Assembly (NCBI RefSeq): GCF_001750685.1
Contig: NZ_CP017269.1
Span: 806,001 to 870,000 of the forward strand
Length of the DNA stretch: 64,000 nucleotides
Reading direction: 5' to 3'
Origin: Geosporobacter ferrireducens
GTDB taxonomy: Bacteria > Bacillota > Clostridia > Peptostreptococcales > Thermotaleaceae
Shown here: one piece after another, positions 9,149 to 17,244 of the stretch
Numbering within the stretch: the stretch's first letter is position 1
Layout: each line of letters starts with the position of its first letter
The notes under the pieces: generated by a model
The model's database searches: none
What the model was told of the DNA's origin: nothing
Seen by the model: the letters and a program-made list of their open reading frames with translations, nothing else
Position numbers and translations under genes: made by a program

Positions 9149-9889
9149 TTATTTTTGACATACAAAGTACAGCCGTTCACTGTTCTTCTTAGGTTTATTA
9201 AAAGAAAAAGCGTCGAAAACATCTGTCCTTTTAAATCCTATCTGCTTGACAAAACTCAAAACCTCATCCTCCCGATAAGCTTTTTGACTATGACTCTCTT
9301 CGTGTTTTCTATAGAGATCCTTCTCCTTCATAAAAATCGTCAGATCGAAGTCACAGATTTGTCTGTTCTCATCGAAATAATTCTCCCAGATGTAGGATAC
9401 CTCCTCGTAATTTTCCGCAAATGTATTCTGTCCTAAAACATGGGACAGCTTATACTGTGAGCTGATATCAAATATAAAGAGTCCATCCTTTTTTAGATGC
9501 TGATACACGGCTCGAAATACTTCCATTAAGTCCATTTCATCGATAATATAGTTAATCCCATCACAGATACACAAAATTGCATCTAACTCTGTAGGCAGCA
9601 ATAATTCTCGAATGTCTTGGTTTAAATAGATTACCTCAACACCTATAGATGCGGCCTTTTCTTGTGCAATCTGCAGCATATCCTCTGAAAGATCTACTCC
9701 TATAAGATTATATCGACGCTGTGCCAAACGATTTGTTATATTTCCGGTGCCACAGGCTAAGTCAGCAATATTTACAGGAGATGCTTTATATTTTTGAAAA
9801 ATCTCTTCAATATAATCTGTCCATCCATCATAGTCTACATCTTGCATCAATCTGTCATATACGTAAGCAAAACCGCTGTAGTTTTCCAA
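9149..9889 (-). CDS. class I SAM-dependent methyltransferase
   Basis: A 246-residue protein with a Rossmann-type methyltransferase core. Motif I ADLACGTGNITNRLA is near residue 42, motif II VDLSEDML near 64 and a post-II aspartate segment DAILCICDGINYI near 103. It resembles the Methyltransf_25/YqeM-like group, but substrate cannot be read from sequence. The start is TTG at 9889 with GAGGGG eight bases upstream. It follows the sirtuin gene by 12 bases on the same strand, so the two are probably co-transcribed. The N-terminal YSGFAYVYDRLMQDVDYDGW is characteristic of this family in Firmicutes. Confidence 0.85.
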   Translation of the reverse strand: MENYSGFAYVYDRLMQDVDYDGWTDYIEEIFQKYKASPVNIADLACGTGNITNRLAQRRYNLIGVDLSEDMLQIAQEKAASIGVEVIYLNQDIRELLLPTELDAILCICDGINYIIDEMDLMEVFRAVYQHLKKDGLFIFDISSQYKLSHVLGQNTFAENYEEVSYIWENYFDENRQICDFDLTIFMKEKDLYRKHEESHSQKAYREDEVLSFVKQIGFKRTDVFDAFSFNKPKKNSERLYFVCQK

Positions 9890-9901
9890 GTGTATTCCCC
9901 T

Positions 9902-10642
9902 CTATTCTTTCTTTAATGTCTCATAGATTTTCATCAGGGTTTCTCCTGCTTTTTGATGAATAATCAAATCCCCCCGATAATCGTAAGCTGTTGAACCTAG
10001 ATTTATGATCATCAGCTTTTTGCATAGATACGCTAAATAATTGACAGGTCCAACTTCTAAACTGGAGCCGATTACAATCAGTAAATCATGCTTACCGACC
10101 GCATCCATCGCCATATCAAAACATGGCGGCAGGGAATCTCCGAACATTACTACATTGGGTCGTACAATCCCGCCACAGTTATTACAGCGTGGTGGGATCT
10201 CTTTATCTTCTACTTTTTGCGCCATCCTGTCTATAGGCATCTCTTCTTTACAATTCAGACAGCTTCCACTTCGGACATGTCCATGGACTTCATATACCTT
10301 CTTCGATCCCGCCTTCTGATGAAGATTGTCGATGTTTTGGGTAACAATCAAATCTATGATACCCTCTTCCTCCATCTTTGCGAGAATAATATGCGCAATA
10401 TTCGGAACTGCATCCTTCATAGCGGTAAGTATTTTAAATCCTTGACGATAAAACTTTTCCGGATGATTGAATAGGACTTTTGTAGAAAGAGCCTCCATTG
10501 GATCTATTTGCTCCCACAATCCGGTTCCAGGGCTTCGAAAGTCTGGAATACCACTCTCTGTAGAAATACCAGCGCCCGTCAATACCATAATTCCTTTACT
10601 TTCTCTTATGTATTCTACTGCCTTTTGAATTTGAGCATCCAT
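9902..10642 (-). CDS. NAD-dependent protein deacylase (sirtuin)
   Basis: A 246-residue Sir2-family enzyme that removes acyl groups from lysines using NAD and yields nicotinamide and O-acyl-ADP-ribose. NAD-binding GAGISTESGIPDFRS starts near residue 23, TQNIDNLH near 100, and the catalytic histidine lies in YEVHGH. Four structural cysteines CLNC and CNNC hold zinc. GSSLEVGP forms the second NAD contact. All signature residues are present. The start has GGAGGTATGTAA upstream. It lies 43 bases downstream of the SRAP gene and 12 bases before the methyltransferase, suggesting a three-gene unit. Confidence 0.95.
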   Translation of the reverse strand: MDAQIQKAVEYIRESKGIMVLTGAGISTESGIPDFRSPGTGLWEQIDPMEALSTKVLFNHPEKFYRQGFKILTAMKDAVPNIAHIILAKMEEEGIIDLIVTQNIDNLHQKAGSKKVYEVHGHVRSGSCLNCKEEMPIDRMAQKVEDKEIPPRCNNCGGIVRPNVVMFGDSLPPCFDMAMDAVGKHDLLIVIGSSLEVGPVNYLAYLCKKLMIINLGSTAYDYRGDLIIHQKAGETLMKIYETLKKE

Positions 10643-10685
10643 TTACATACCTCCATTCACGAACAACCGATACAAACATATTCCC

Positions 10686-11378
10686 TTATAGGTCAAACCT
10701 TAATTGAACACTCTCTTCGACTGGGTCTAAAAGTGTTGCAAAATCATTTCTCACAGAGTTAACGGCCTCCGAAACCCTTTGTTTTTCTAGTCTTTCTCCT
10801 TCATAAGGTTTTAGTAAATTGCTTAACCGTTTTATATCCTGTATATTTTCATCTAACCATAAGTTCTCTTCATCAGGCTCCAGCAGCACAGCCATCCGGT
10901 GGTGATAGGGTTTTATGGTTTCATTTGGTTCTGTCGTAATGATCGTAAAGGAATAGGTGTTTTCTCCCGTTTCAGACCTCCATATATCCCATAAGCCTGC
11001 CATAGATAAGATCGGTCTGTTAGGCACATAAAAACGATAAGGTATTCTTTTACTCTCAGCTTTATTCCATTCATAAAAACCGCTGGCAGGTACAATACAT
11101 CGGCGTTTTTTAAAGGCTTCACGGAAACTCGGCTTTTCAGATAATGTTTCAGATCGGGCATTGATCATTTTTTGCCCTACCCCCAAATCTTTTGACCAAG
11201 AAGGAACCAGTCCCCATCGAAACAGCTTCAATATTCTCTTCTCCCCGCCTAAAATTACAGGTGCATACTGGGTAGGTGCAATGTTATACCGTGGAACATA
11301 GTCAATATCCGTACTCTCTATCCCATACCATTCCATCAAATCCCGCAATTTCGCTGCAAGATAATACCTTCCACACAC
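10686..11378 (-). CDS. SRAP (YedK/HMCES-type) abasic-site DNA-protein crosslinking protein
   Basis: A 230-residue SOS-response-associated peptidase family protein. The family forms a stable thiazolidine crosslink between Cys2 and abasic sites in single-stranded DNA, shielding them during replication. Here Cys2 is in place after the initiator Met (MCGRYY). The conserved NARSET segment near residue 73, PASGFYEWNK (catalytic Glu) near 97, and HHRM (active-site His) near 159 are all present. Length is normal. Next genes on the strand are the sirtuin and methyltransferase. The chemistry is from work on YedK and HMCES; residue conservation supports it here. Confidence 0.93.
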   Translation of the reverse strand: MCGRYYLAAKLRDLMEWYGIESTDIDYVPRYNIAPTQYAPVILGGEKRILKLFRWGLVPSWSKDLGVGQKMINARSETLSEKPSFREAFKKRRCIVPASGFYEWNKAESKRIPYRFYVPNRPILSMAGLWDIWRSETGENTYSFTIITTEPNETIKPYHHRMAVLLEPDEENLWLDENIQDIKRLSNLLKPYEGERLEKQRVSEAVNSVRNDFATLLDPVEESVQLRFDL

Positions 11379-11429
11379 GAAAAACCCTCCTATCTATCCT
11401 CACTATATTTATTATATATGATCACATAA

Positions 11430-11461
11430 AAAGAGGATAGAAAAAATCTATCCCTCTTTTT
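11430..11461 (-). terminator. terminator of the SASP gene
   Basis: AAAGAGGGATAGA / TCTATCCTCTTT stem with a T-rich loop and trailing TTTTTAT on the minus strand; it begins at the stop codon. Confidence 0.85.
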
Positions 11462-11672
11462 ACGCTTGCGTACTTTGGCCTTTTTTCATTTGTTTCTTTT
11501 TTACAGTAATCAATCCGCCAATTCTCCCTGTTTCCTTAGCAGTCAGTCCGCCCCATCCTGCTTGCTTGACTTTATTTAATAATCCCAATTCTTCAGCAAT
11601 TTCATACTTCCATACGTCTTCAATCGTTTCGATTTTCTGTTTCTTATTCTTTGCACTATTTTTCTTGGACAT
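11460..11672 (-). CDS. alpha/beta-type small acid-soluble spore protein, divergent
   Basis: A 70-residue protein of the alpha/beta SASP family, which coats and protects DNA in the dormant spore. It has the GPR-like first segment IEDVWKYEIAEELGLL and the second DNA-binding motif GWGGLTAKETGRIGGLI. It is more lysine-rich at both ends than the classical members and resembles the minor SspF-like branch. I chose ATG 11672 rather than GTG 11690. The GTG lies inside the GAGGGGAGGGG ribosome site, and the sigma-G promoter would place the transcript start near 11687, downstream of that GTG. It has a dedicated promoter and terminator. Confidence 0.88.
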   Translation of the reverse strand: MSKKNSAKNKKQKIETIEDVWKYEIAEELGLLNKVKQAGWGGLTAKETGRIGGLITVKKKQMKKGQSTQA

Positions 11673-11693
11673 TTTTACCCCTCCCCTCACCTG

Positions 11694-11723
11694 TATTATG
11701 GGTAAGGGGTAACCTTTTTATAC
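11694..11723 (-). promoter_or_regulatory. sigma-G (forespore) promoter of the SASP gene
   Basis: Minus strand GTATA at -35 (11723-11719), an 18-base spacer and CATAATA at -10 (11700-11694). This matches the Bacillus sigma-G consensus (GNATR, N18, CATNNTA). Confidence 0.75.
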
Positions 11724-11731
11724 TATTTCTA

Positions 11732-12265
11732 TTATATCTCTTTTAATAATTTTAATAATTCTTTAAAACAAGTGATTTGCTCTTCCATCGGCTTGCTGTT
11801 TAATCCGCTGGTAGAGGAACACACATAATCCCTGACCCCTCCTACTACTGAATTTTGTTGCAATCCCGTTACAACATCCTTTCTATTGGAAAATTTTTTA
11901 TAAACACCTATTCCCACGTAGCAGACAATTTTCGGTTTATATTTCAATATCAGCTGCTTTAAATGTTCTCTCCCTATATCATATTCTTCGTCACGAATTT
12001 CTTCAGCATTCCGTGTTTCCCGGTCCACAATATTGGTAGATCCATATCTATAATCCAGCAGTTTCCTATCTTCCTGCGGCTTAAGCTGTACAGGTGTCAG
12101 TCCAGATTCGTAAAGAAAGCGCCAAAAACGGTTGCTTTTTCCTGCATAGTGATGTCTTTGTGCCGCTGACTGCAGTCCTGGATTAAAGCCAACAAAAAGT
12201 ATGTCTAAATTTTCAGCGATAATATCCGGCAGCGGTTTTTCATTTGTTTGTTTCTCTAGATCCAT
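11732..12265 (-). CDS. mug: mismatch-specific (MUG-type) uracil-DNA glycosylase
   Basis: A 177-residue UDG-superfamily protein of the MUG/TDG family, which removes uracil or thymine mispaired with guanine. The active-site GFNPGLQS near residue 26 carries the Asn of the GINPG motif. The FW pair in NRFWRFLYESGLT near 46 and TNIVDRET near 76 are family hallmarks. The second motif region appears as SSTSGLN near 156, in the position of the usual NPSG(L/R)N loop. Length is standard. It is separate from the SASP unit and from the CPBP gene (232 bases upstream). Assignment is firm; mismatch preference is by family. Confidence 0.87.
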   Translation of the reverse strand: MDLEKQTNEKPLPDIIAENLDILFVGFNPGLQSAAQRHHYAGKSNRFWRFLYESGLTPVQLKPQEDRKLLDYRYGSTNIVDRETRNAEEIRDEEYDIGREHLKQLILKYKPKIVCYVGIGVYKKFSNRKDVVTGLQQNSVVGGVRDYVCSSTSGLNSKPMEEQITCFKELLKLLKEI

Positions 12266-12430
12266 AGGTATACCCCTTTTACAAAAGATGCATTATAGCA
12301 TAAGCTTGTACAAATACAAATCTTTCTATACTTTTTAAATTTATGTAACTTTTTATTTAATTGATTGATTCATCCAACAAAAAATGGTACGCTTATTTTG
12401 GTTGTAAAACTATGATTTTCCCACTCCGCC

Positions 12431-12456
12431 TTTAATATTAACGTATTAATATTAAA
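12431..12456. repeat. perfect AT-rich inverted repeat
   Basis: TTTAATATTAA and TTAATATTAAA form an 11-bp stem around CGTA. It sits 9 bases before a terminator-shaped hairpin in the gap between two minus-strand genes. Confidence 0.5.
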
Positions 12457-12465
12457 GACAATTTA

Positions 12466-12499
12466 GCGCCTCTGTCTGATAAACAAAGGCGCTTTTTTT
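12466..12499. terminator. hairpin with its strong T-run on the + strand
   Basis: GCGCCTCTG and CAAAGGCGC pair around TCTGATAAA, followed by seven Ts on the + strand. It touches the stop codon of the minus-strand CPBP gene, so it probably works as that gene's terminator, but the better U-tract faces the other way. Confidence 0.6.
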
Positions 12500-13448
12500 A
12501 TTTAACCATGCCCATCTGCAGAATTTGAAGATATCCAATGTAAGCAAAGAGCAGTAATGTCAAAATTACCGGTATAAAGGCAAAAAAGGAAACTTTCGAC
12601 TTTGACACGGGTTCCTCCACATGTCCTTGCGTTCTCCCTTCCGTTTCTCTGATGATAACTCTTAACAAAAGGTAAGCCAGTAAACCTGACACGGTCGCCC
12701 ATACTCCCACTAAAAAAGTGGCTCCAATCAACTGCAAGGTTCCCGGCAACGCCTCTTGAATAGGGTCAACAGGCTGATCCATCAGTCTTTCATTGGCAAC
12801 ATTTGCGATATATCCTAGAGTAACTGCCACACCATTATTGGTGATATGGCCTAATATTCCTGCAAAAATAGAATCCGTTCGATAGACTAAATAACCAAAG
12901 ATTAACCCTAATACAATAGGCCCTAAAAGATTTTGCAGATTAAAATGGAAAACACCGAAGAGCACAGAGGAAATAACAATTGCATTGGCTATTCCTAATC
13001 CCTCGTAACCTCTTAGGATTAGACCTCTAAAGTATACTTCCTCGCAAATTCCTGCTGAAACGGAAATGACAAGCATCAATATAAAGTATTCCCGGAAATT
13101 CTCTGCAGTAGGAATAGGTGGCTGAATAATCTCACCAAAAGTGCTTAACAAAGTCATTCCCACTAAATTGAAAAACAGTGCAACGGGATAACTTAAAATG
13201 GTAATAAAAATCACCATCACTGCATGCTTTAACCGAAGGGCGTTTAACCTTAATACCCGTTTGAAGCTGTCACCCTTCAACTTAATATAGATCAGTGGCG
13301 GAAGCAGGACCAAAACATATTCAGTAAATAGTAAACCTTTTAAAACATCTTTTTCTTGATAAGCAGCTCCAAGGCTAATCAGCAATAAAGCTGTTAACAA
13401 ATATACTATGTTAATGCCGCGAATGCCTATCCCCTTATTCCTTGTCAA
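12498..13448 (-). CDS. CPBP-family intramembrane metalloprotease (CAAX protease/ABI)
   Basis: Polytopic membrane protein with about eight hydrophobic helices. The CPBP motifs are present: motif 1 ICEEVYFRG with the paired glutamates and Arg, motif 2 FGVFHF with the catalytic His, and motif 3 HITNNG. The family includes Rce1-like proteases that process peptides or signalling proteins; the substrate here is unknown. I chose TTG 13448 because AAAGGAG lies eight bases upstream and it avoids a 50-base overlap with the preceding gene; a longer frame runs from 13511. It starts 13 bases after the M20 amidohydrolase stop and is probably co-transcribed with it. Confidence 0.85.
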   Translation of the reverse strand: MTRNKGIGIRGINIVYLLTALLLISLGAAYQEKDVLKGLLFTEYVLVLLPPLIYIKLKGDSFKRVLRLNALRLKHAVMVIFITILSYPVALFFNLVGMTLLSTFGEIIQPPIPTAENFREYFILMLVISVSAGICEEVYFRGLILRGYEGLGIANAIVISSVLFGVFHFNLQNLLGPIVLGLIFGYLVYRTDSIFAGILGHITNNGVAVTLGYIANVANERLMDQPVDPIQEALPGTLQLIGATFLVGVWATVSGLLAYLLLRVIIRETEGRTQGHVEEPVSKSKVSFFAFIPVILTLLLFAYIGYLQILQMGMVK

Positions 13449-13461
13449 ATTATCCACTCCT

Positions 13462-14664
13462 TTACCCAGCAAAAATTTCCGCATCTGGTTCTGGAGCCAC
13501 CACCCCCACATGTCTTAAATATTGAATATATACCTGCAAGCCGGTCATTAGAGTTTCTTCAGGATACTGGAATAAACAATTATGCAATGGATAGATGCAG
13601 TTTAGTTTTTCATTTTTCACGCCCAAGAAGAAAAACAATCCCGGAATTTCTTTTTGAAAGTATGAAAAATCTTCTGCAATCATTTGGGGTGCAATAACGT
13701 CCACGTGCTCCTTTCCCACAGCTTCAACAAAATCCTCAAATAGTTTCTCATCATTTGTTACTGCAGGATACATGTCCCGAAATACTAATTCTATAGAACA
13801 CTCATAAGCTGTTTCAATGCCTTGAATAATCAGCTTCATTCTTCTTTTGATATTTTCAAAAACCTCTTCTCTAAAAGCTCTGACGGTTCCTTCCAGATGC
13901 ACTTCGCCAGCAATAATATTTCTTCTTTCTCCACCCCACATCTTCCCAATGGTTACAATAGCCCCTTCCATAGGATCTATGCTTCTGCTGACAATAGACT
14001 GGAAGCTGCTTACCAAGGTAGCAGCCGCTACAATAGCATCTTTTGCCATATGTGGAATCGCTCCGTGACCACTTCTTCCCTTTATCAAAATATCGAATTC
14101 ACCTGCCTGTGCCATCATCGGTCCTGGCCTTGCAGCAACACGGCCTGCATCAACCTCAGGGAACACATGCAGACCTAGTATTTTATCGATATGAAACTGT
14201 TCTAATACACCTGCCTGAATCATAGGCTCTGCACCACCAGGTCCTTCTTCTGCCGGCTGGAATAAAAAAACAATATTCTGCTTGAGATTTTTTCTGTGCT
14301 CTACTAGGTATTTTGCAAGTCCCAGCAAAATCGTCATATGTGCATCATGTCCGCAAGCATGCATCATTCCAGAATGCTTTGATGCGTAAGGCAAATTGGT
14401 TTTCTCCTCTACAGAAAGTGCATCCATATCTGCCCGAAAGGCAATAGTCTCCTTGTTTTCACTCCCTCTTAGCAAGCCTATTACACCAGTCTGTGCAATG
14501 CCAGAATAAACTTCCACACCGATGCTTTTTAATTTTTCGATAATATAGGCGCTGGTTTTGTATTCCTCAAAGCCGCTTTCAGGGATTTGGTGCAAGTCTC
14601 TGGCTATTTTACGCAGTTCTTCCCCTAATGCAGCAATATTCCGTTCAATCGAAATCATATTCAT
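13462..14664 (-). CDS. M20D amidohydrolase, possible N-acetyl-diaminopimelate deacetylase
   Basis: A 400-residue M20D metallopeptidase-fold enzyme (hippurate hydrolase/aminoacylase type). The metal-binding cysteine motif HACGHDAHM is near residue 104, EEGPGG near 139 holds the catalytic Glu, and LHVFPEVDAGRV follows. The C-terminal ligand His is in YPLHNCLF. Enzymes of this kind include YkuR/DapL, which deacetylates N-acetyl-LL-diaminopimelate. The divergent lysine locus encodes the acetylating DapD-type enzyme, so that role is attractive here. It is nevertheless inference: general aminoacylases look alike. The gene faces away from the lysine riboswitch and is not obviously under its control. 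Confidence 0.85.
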   Translation of the reverse strand: MNMISIERNIAALGEELRKIARDLHQIPESGFEEYKTSAYIIEKLKSIGVEVYSGIAQTGVIGLLRGSENKETIAFRADMDALSVEEKTNLPYASKHSGMMHACGHDAHMTILLGLAKYLVEHRKNLKQNIVFLFQPAEEGPGGAEPMIQAGVLEQFHIDKILGLHVFPEVDAGRVAARPGPMMAQAGEFDILIKGRSGHGAIPHMAKDAIVAAATLVSSFQSIVSRSIDPMEGAIVTIGKMWGGERRNIIAGEVHLEGTVRAFREEVFENIKRRMKLIIQGIETAYECSIELVFRDMYPAVTNDEKLFEDFVEAVGKEHVDVIAPQMIAEDFSYFQKEIPGLFFFLGVKNEKLNCIYPLHNCLFQYPEETLMTGLQVYIQYLRHVGVVAPEPDAEIFAG

Positions 14665-14849
14665 TCCACCTCTTGTATATTGTTATAATCATTATAAAAC
14701 TATTGTATCCTTTTTCATTTAGCCTGGGAAGAAAAAATATTTCCCACCTTTTCTCAAATTTACTTTTTTATCGCATATTCCAATCCTTTAGCTCATGCTG
14801 CAAGGTTGAAGTATGCGATAGAATTTTGCAAAAACTATCCTTATTTTGG

Positions 14850-14878
14850 TTGACACAACTAATCTCTTGTGTTAAGAT
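14850..14878 (+). promoter_or_regulatory. sigma-A promoter of the lysine riboswitch transcript
   Basis: TTGACA at 14850-14855 and TAAGAT at 14873-14878, spacer 17. Transcription would start near 14885, about 35 bases before the aptamer. Confidence 0.8.
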
Positions 14879-14917
14879 ACATTAAACTGAATAGATATTA
14901 CTCAACTAATTTGTTGT

Positions 14918-15178
14918 GTTTTAGAGGCTGCGATGGGCAAATAGTACATTGAAATAGGCTAGGGAGCCGCATGATGTTCAATGGAAAGGTGCAATCGCCG
15001 AAGCGCTGACCTGCTCCCTACGGATCAGTTGCTGGGACCGTGTTGAATAAACATGGGACTGTCATCGGTAAATCACCCACTTTACCGATGGAGTGCTACT
15101 TCACACAGGGTGAAAGTTGTATTCTATTGGCGTTTCTTTGAACGGCTGGGAGTACCCTTTTACTCTTATGCCGTTTTT
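14918..15178 (+). promoter_or_regulatory. lysine riboswitch (L box) with terminator
   Basis: Conserved L-box blocks occur in order: TAGAGGCTGCGA, AATAGTA, AAAGGTGCAATCGCCGAAGC, GCTGGGACCGTGTTGAATAAA, GGGACTGTCATCGG and the closing GATGGAGTGCTACTT. A stem AACGGC...GCCGTT with T-run at 15141-15178 forms the expression-platform terminator. High lysine should stop transcription before the downstream DeoR-asd-dap genes. Confidence 0.95.
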
Positions 15179-15271
15179 ATTTATATTGATACTGCTTTCA
15201 TTATCCGGTGAAGTATGGTGTGCCTCTTGATTCAATATTTATACACCCATCCTTCACTTTTTTGTATTTTT

Positions 15272-15300
15272 TTGCTTTACAAATATTTGATAATTATGTA
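15272..15300 (+). promoter_or_regulatory. second candidate promoter upstream of the DeoR gene
   Basis: TTTACA followed 17 bases later by TAAGAT, lying downstream of the riboswitch terminator. If used, it would feed the regulator and dap genes independently of lysine. The exact ends could be off by one or two bases. Confidence 0.4.
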
Positions 15301-15388
15301 AGATAAATGTAACCAAATTTTCACAACTATATTATAATAATATTAGCAAATGTTCATCATAATAGATGAAGAGATGGAGTGATGATTT

Positions 15389-16156
15389 TTGATAACAGAG
15401 GCACGGAGAAAAAAAATACAAGAGCTGATTGAAAGAGAAGGAATCGTAAACCTACAGCAGTTAGTAGATCGTTTTGAGGTTTCTATTTACACCATTCGCA
15501 GGGATTTAAATGCACTTGAGGAACAGGGTTTGTTAAAGAAAACCCATGGTGGTGCCGTTAAAGTAGAAAAAACCCGCTGGATTCCCAGTATGGAAACTGG
15601 AAAAAATGAAGCCTTTGAGGAAAAAAAGAAAATTGCTCATAGGGCTGCTGAACTTGTTGAAACTGGTGATACCGTTATGCTTATGGGAAGTACCATTGCC
15701 CTATTAATGATTCCAATCATCAGGGATAGAAATGTAACTGTTGTAACCAATTCCTTGGATATTGCAAAAGAACTTTCTTTACTCCCCAGCATTGAGACGA
15801 TTCTTATTGGTGGAAGAATTAAAAACTTTCGCGGCAATATTTTAGGTTCCCGTGCCGTCAATGAACTGCGCAACTACTACTTTGACAAATCATTTATTCC
15901 TTGTGCAGGTATTAACAGCACCTTCGGCGTCAGTACTTCCACTTTAGACAGTGCTGATTTTGTAAAAACAGTTATCCAATGCACAAGACAAAATATCATT
16001 ATTGCAGATTATCGTAAAATTGGCCGATCTACTTTTGCTAAAGTAAGCGACCTTACTCCTGTCGATTTGTTAATTACCGATGATCAGGCAGACAAGGATG
16101 AGCTTCATCGTCTAGCTAAGGCAGGCATTCGTATCGAAATTGCAAAAACACTATAA
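15389..16156 (+). CDS. DeoR/GlpR-family transcriptional regulator heading the dap operon
   Basis: A 255-residue DeoR-type regulator. The winged helix-turn-helix at residues 1-60 carries the family signature IQELIEREGIVNLQQLVDRFEVSIYTIRRDL (written here only as the span 9-40). The C-terminal DeoRC sensor domain follows, with VTVVTNSLDIAKEL and ILIGGRI. DeoR proteins usually sense sugar phosphates. In this sensor the segment normally reading LDxGTT is MLMGSTI, so the phosphate-binding loop differs. Start is TTG 15389 with GGAG upstream. It is followed 29 bases later by asd, and so sits first in the diaminopimelate operon behind the lysine riboswitch, an unusual place for this family. Confidence 0.9.
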   Translation: MITEARRKKIQELIEREGIVNLQQLVDRFEVSIYTIRRDLNALEEQGLLKKTHGGAVKVEKTRWIPSMETGKNEAFEEKKKIAHRAAELVETGDTVMLMGSTIALLMIPIIRDRNVTVVTNSLDIAKELSLLPSIETILIGGRIKNFRGNILGSRAVNELRNYYFDKSFIPCAGINSTFGVSTSTLDSADFVKTVIQCTRQNIIIADYRKIGRSTFAKVSDLTPVDLLITDDQADKDELHRLAKAGIRIEIAKTL

Positions 16157-16185
16157 TAGAACATATAACAAAGGGAGGATAAACA

Positions 16186-17184
16186 ATGAGAAAAGTTAAT
16201 TTAGCTGTAGTAGGTGCTACAGGAATGGTAGGAAGAACATTTTTGAAGGTTTTAGAAGAAAGAGATTTTGCATATGAAAATCTTTATCTCTTTGCATCCG
16301 CAAAATCTGCTGGTGAAAAAGTAATTTGTAAAGGCAAAGAATATATTGTTGAAGAACTTACAGAGGCTTCTTTTGATCGCCCTATTGATATTGCTTTATT
16401 CTCTGCTGGAGGGGATATCAGTAAGATATTTGCCCCAATCGCCGCTTCCAAGGGTGTAACAGTAGTTGACAATAGCAGCGCATGGCGGATGGATGAAAAT
16501 GTTCCACTAGTCGTTCCCGAAGTGAATCCTCAAGATATTTCCTGGAATAAAGGAATTATTGCAAATCCAAATTGCTCTACCATTCAAGCAGTTGTTTCCT
16601 TAAAACCACTCCATGAAAGTTATGGCATCAAGCGGATTATTTACTCTACCTATCAATCCGTTTCAGGTACAGGTGTAAAAGGTGTCGTTGATTTGGAAGA
16701 AGGTTTAAAAGGCAATGATCTCATGGCAGCCTATCCCCATCCGATTGCAAACAATTGTCTTCCTCATATTGATGTATTCCAAGAGAATGGCTATACAAAA
16801 GAAGAAATGAAAATGATTCTGGAAACACAAAAAATTCTAGGTGACTATGACCTTAAAATCACTGCTACGACCGTTCGCGTTCCTATCGTTAATTGTCATA
16901 GTGAATCTATCAATGTAGAGCTGGAAAAGGCCTTTGAATTGAAAGAGATCGTAGAACTGCTTGGCCAGAGTCCAGGAATCGTTGTTCAAGATGATCCAAG
17001 CAGCAATCTTTATCCTTTAGCAAGAACCGCAGCAGGTACGGATGAGGTCTACGTAGGTAGAATCCGAAGAGATTTCAGCGTAGAAAACGGTCTTAATCTT
17101 TGGGTTGTCGCCGACAACATTCGTAAGGGTGCTGCCACCAATGCCATTCAAATTGCAGAGCTGCTTATAAAGGGTCTACAGTAA
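16186..17184 (+). CDS. asd: aspartate-semialdehyde dehydrogenase
   Basis: A 332-residue NADP-dependent enzyme that reduces aspartyl phosphate to aspartate semialdehyde, the branch point of the lysine, threonine and methionine pathways. N-terminal nucleotide fold VVGATGMVGRTFL, catalytic Cys130 in NPNCSTIQ, and substrate-binding segment PIVNCHSE are all intact. Length is standard. The ATG has GGGAGGATAAAC upstream. It is second in the operon, followed 60 bases later by dapA. Confidence 0.97.
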   Translation: MRKVNLAVVGATGMVGRTFLKVLEERDFAYENLYLFASAKSAGEKVICKGKEYIVEELTEASFDRPIDIALFSAGGDISKIFAPIAASKGVTVVDNSSAWRMDENVPLVVPEVNPQDISWNKGIIANPNCSTIQAVVSLKPLHESYGIKRIIYSTYQSVSGTGVKGVVDLEEGLKGNDLMAAYPHPIANNCLPHIDVFQENGYTKEEMKMILETQKILGDYDLKITATTVRVPIVNCHSESINVELEKAFELKEIVELLGQSPGIVVQDDPSSNLYPLARTAAGTDEVYVGRIRRDFSVENGLNLWVVADNIRKGAATNAIQIAELLIKGLQ

Positions 17185-17244
17185 CACACCCGTCCTGATG
17201 AAAAAAAGTATAATGATATTAAATATTTGGAAAGGATGAGTATA

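Noticed and set aside
10088..10474. A 128-codon frame opposite the sirtuin gene
   Set aside because: Antisense shadow of a gene with a full set of catalytic motifs; no ribosome site.
15176..15388. Further riboswitch in the gap between the L box and the DeoR gene
   Set aside because: Only AT-rich DNA with a possible promoter; no conserved motif recognised.
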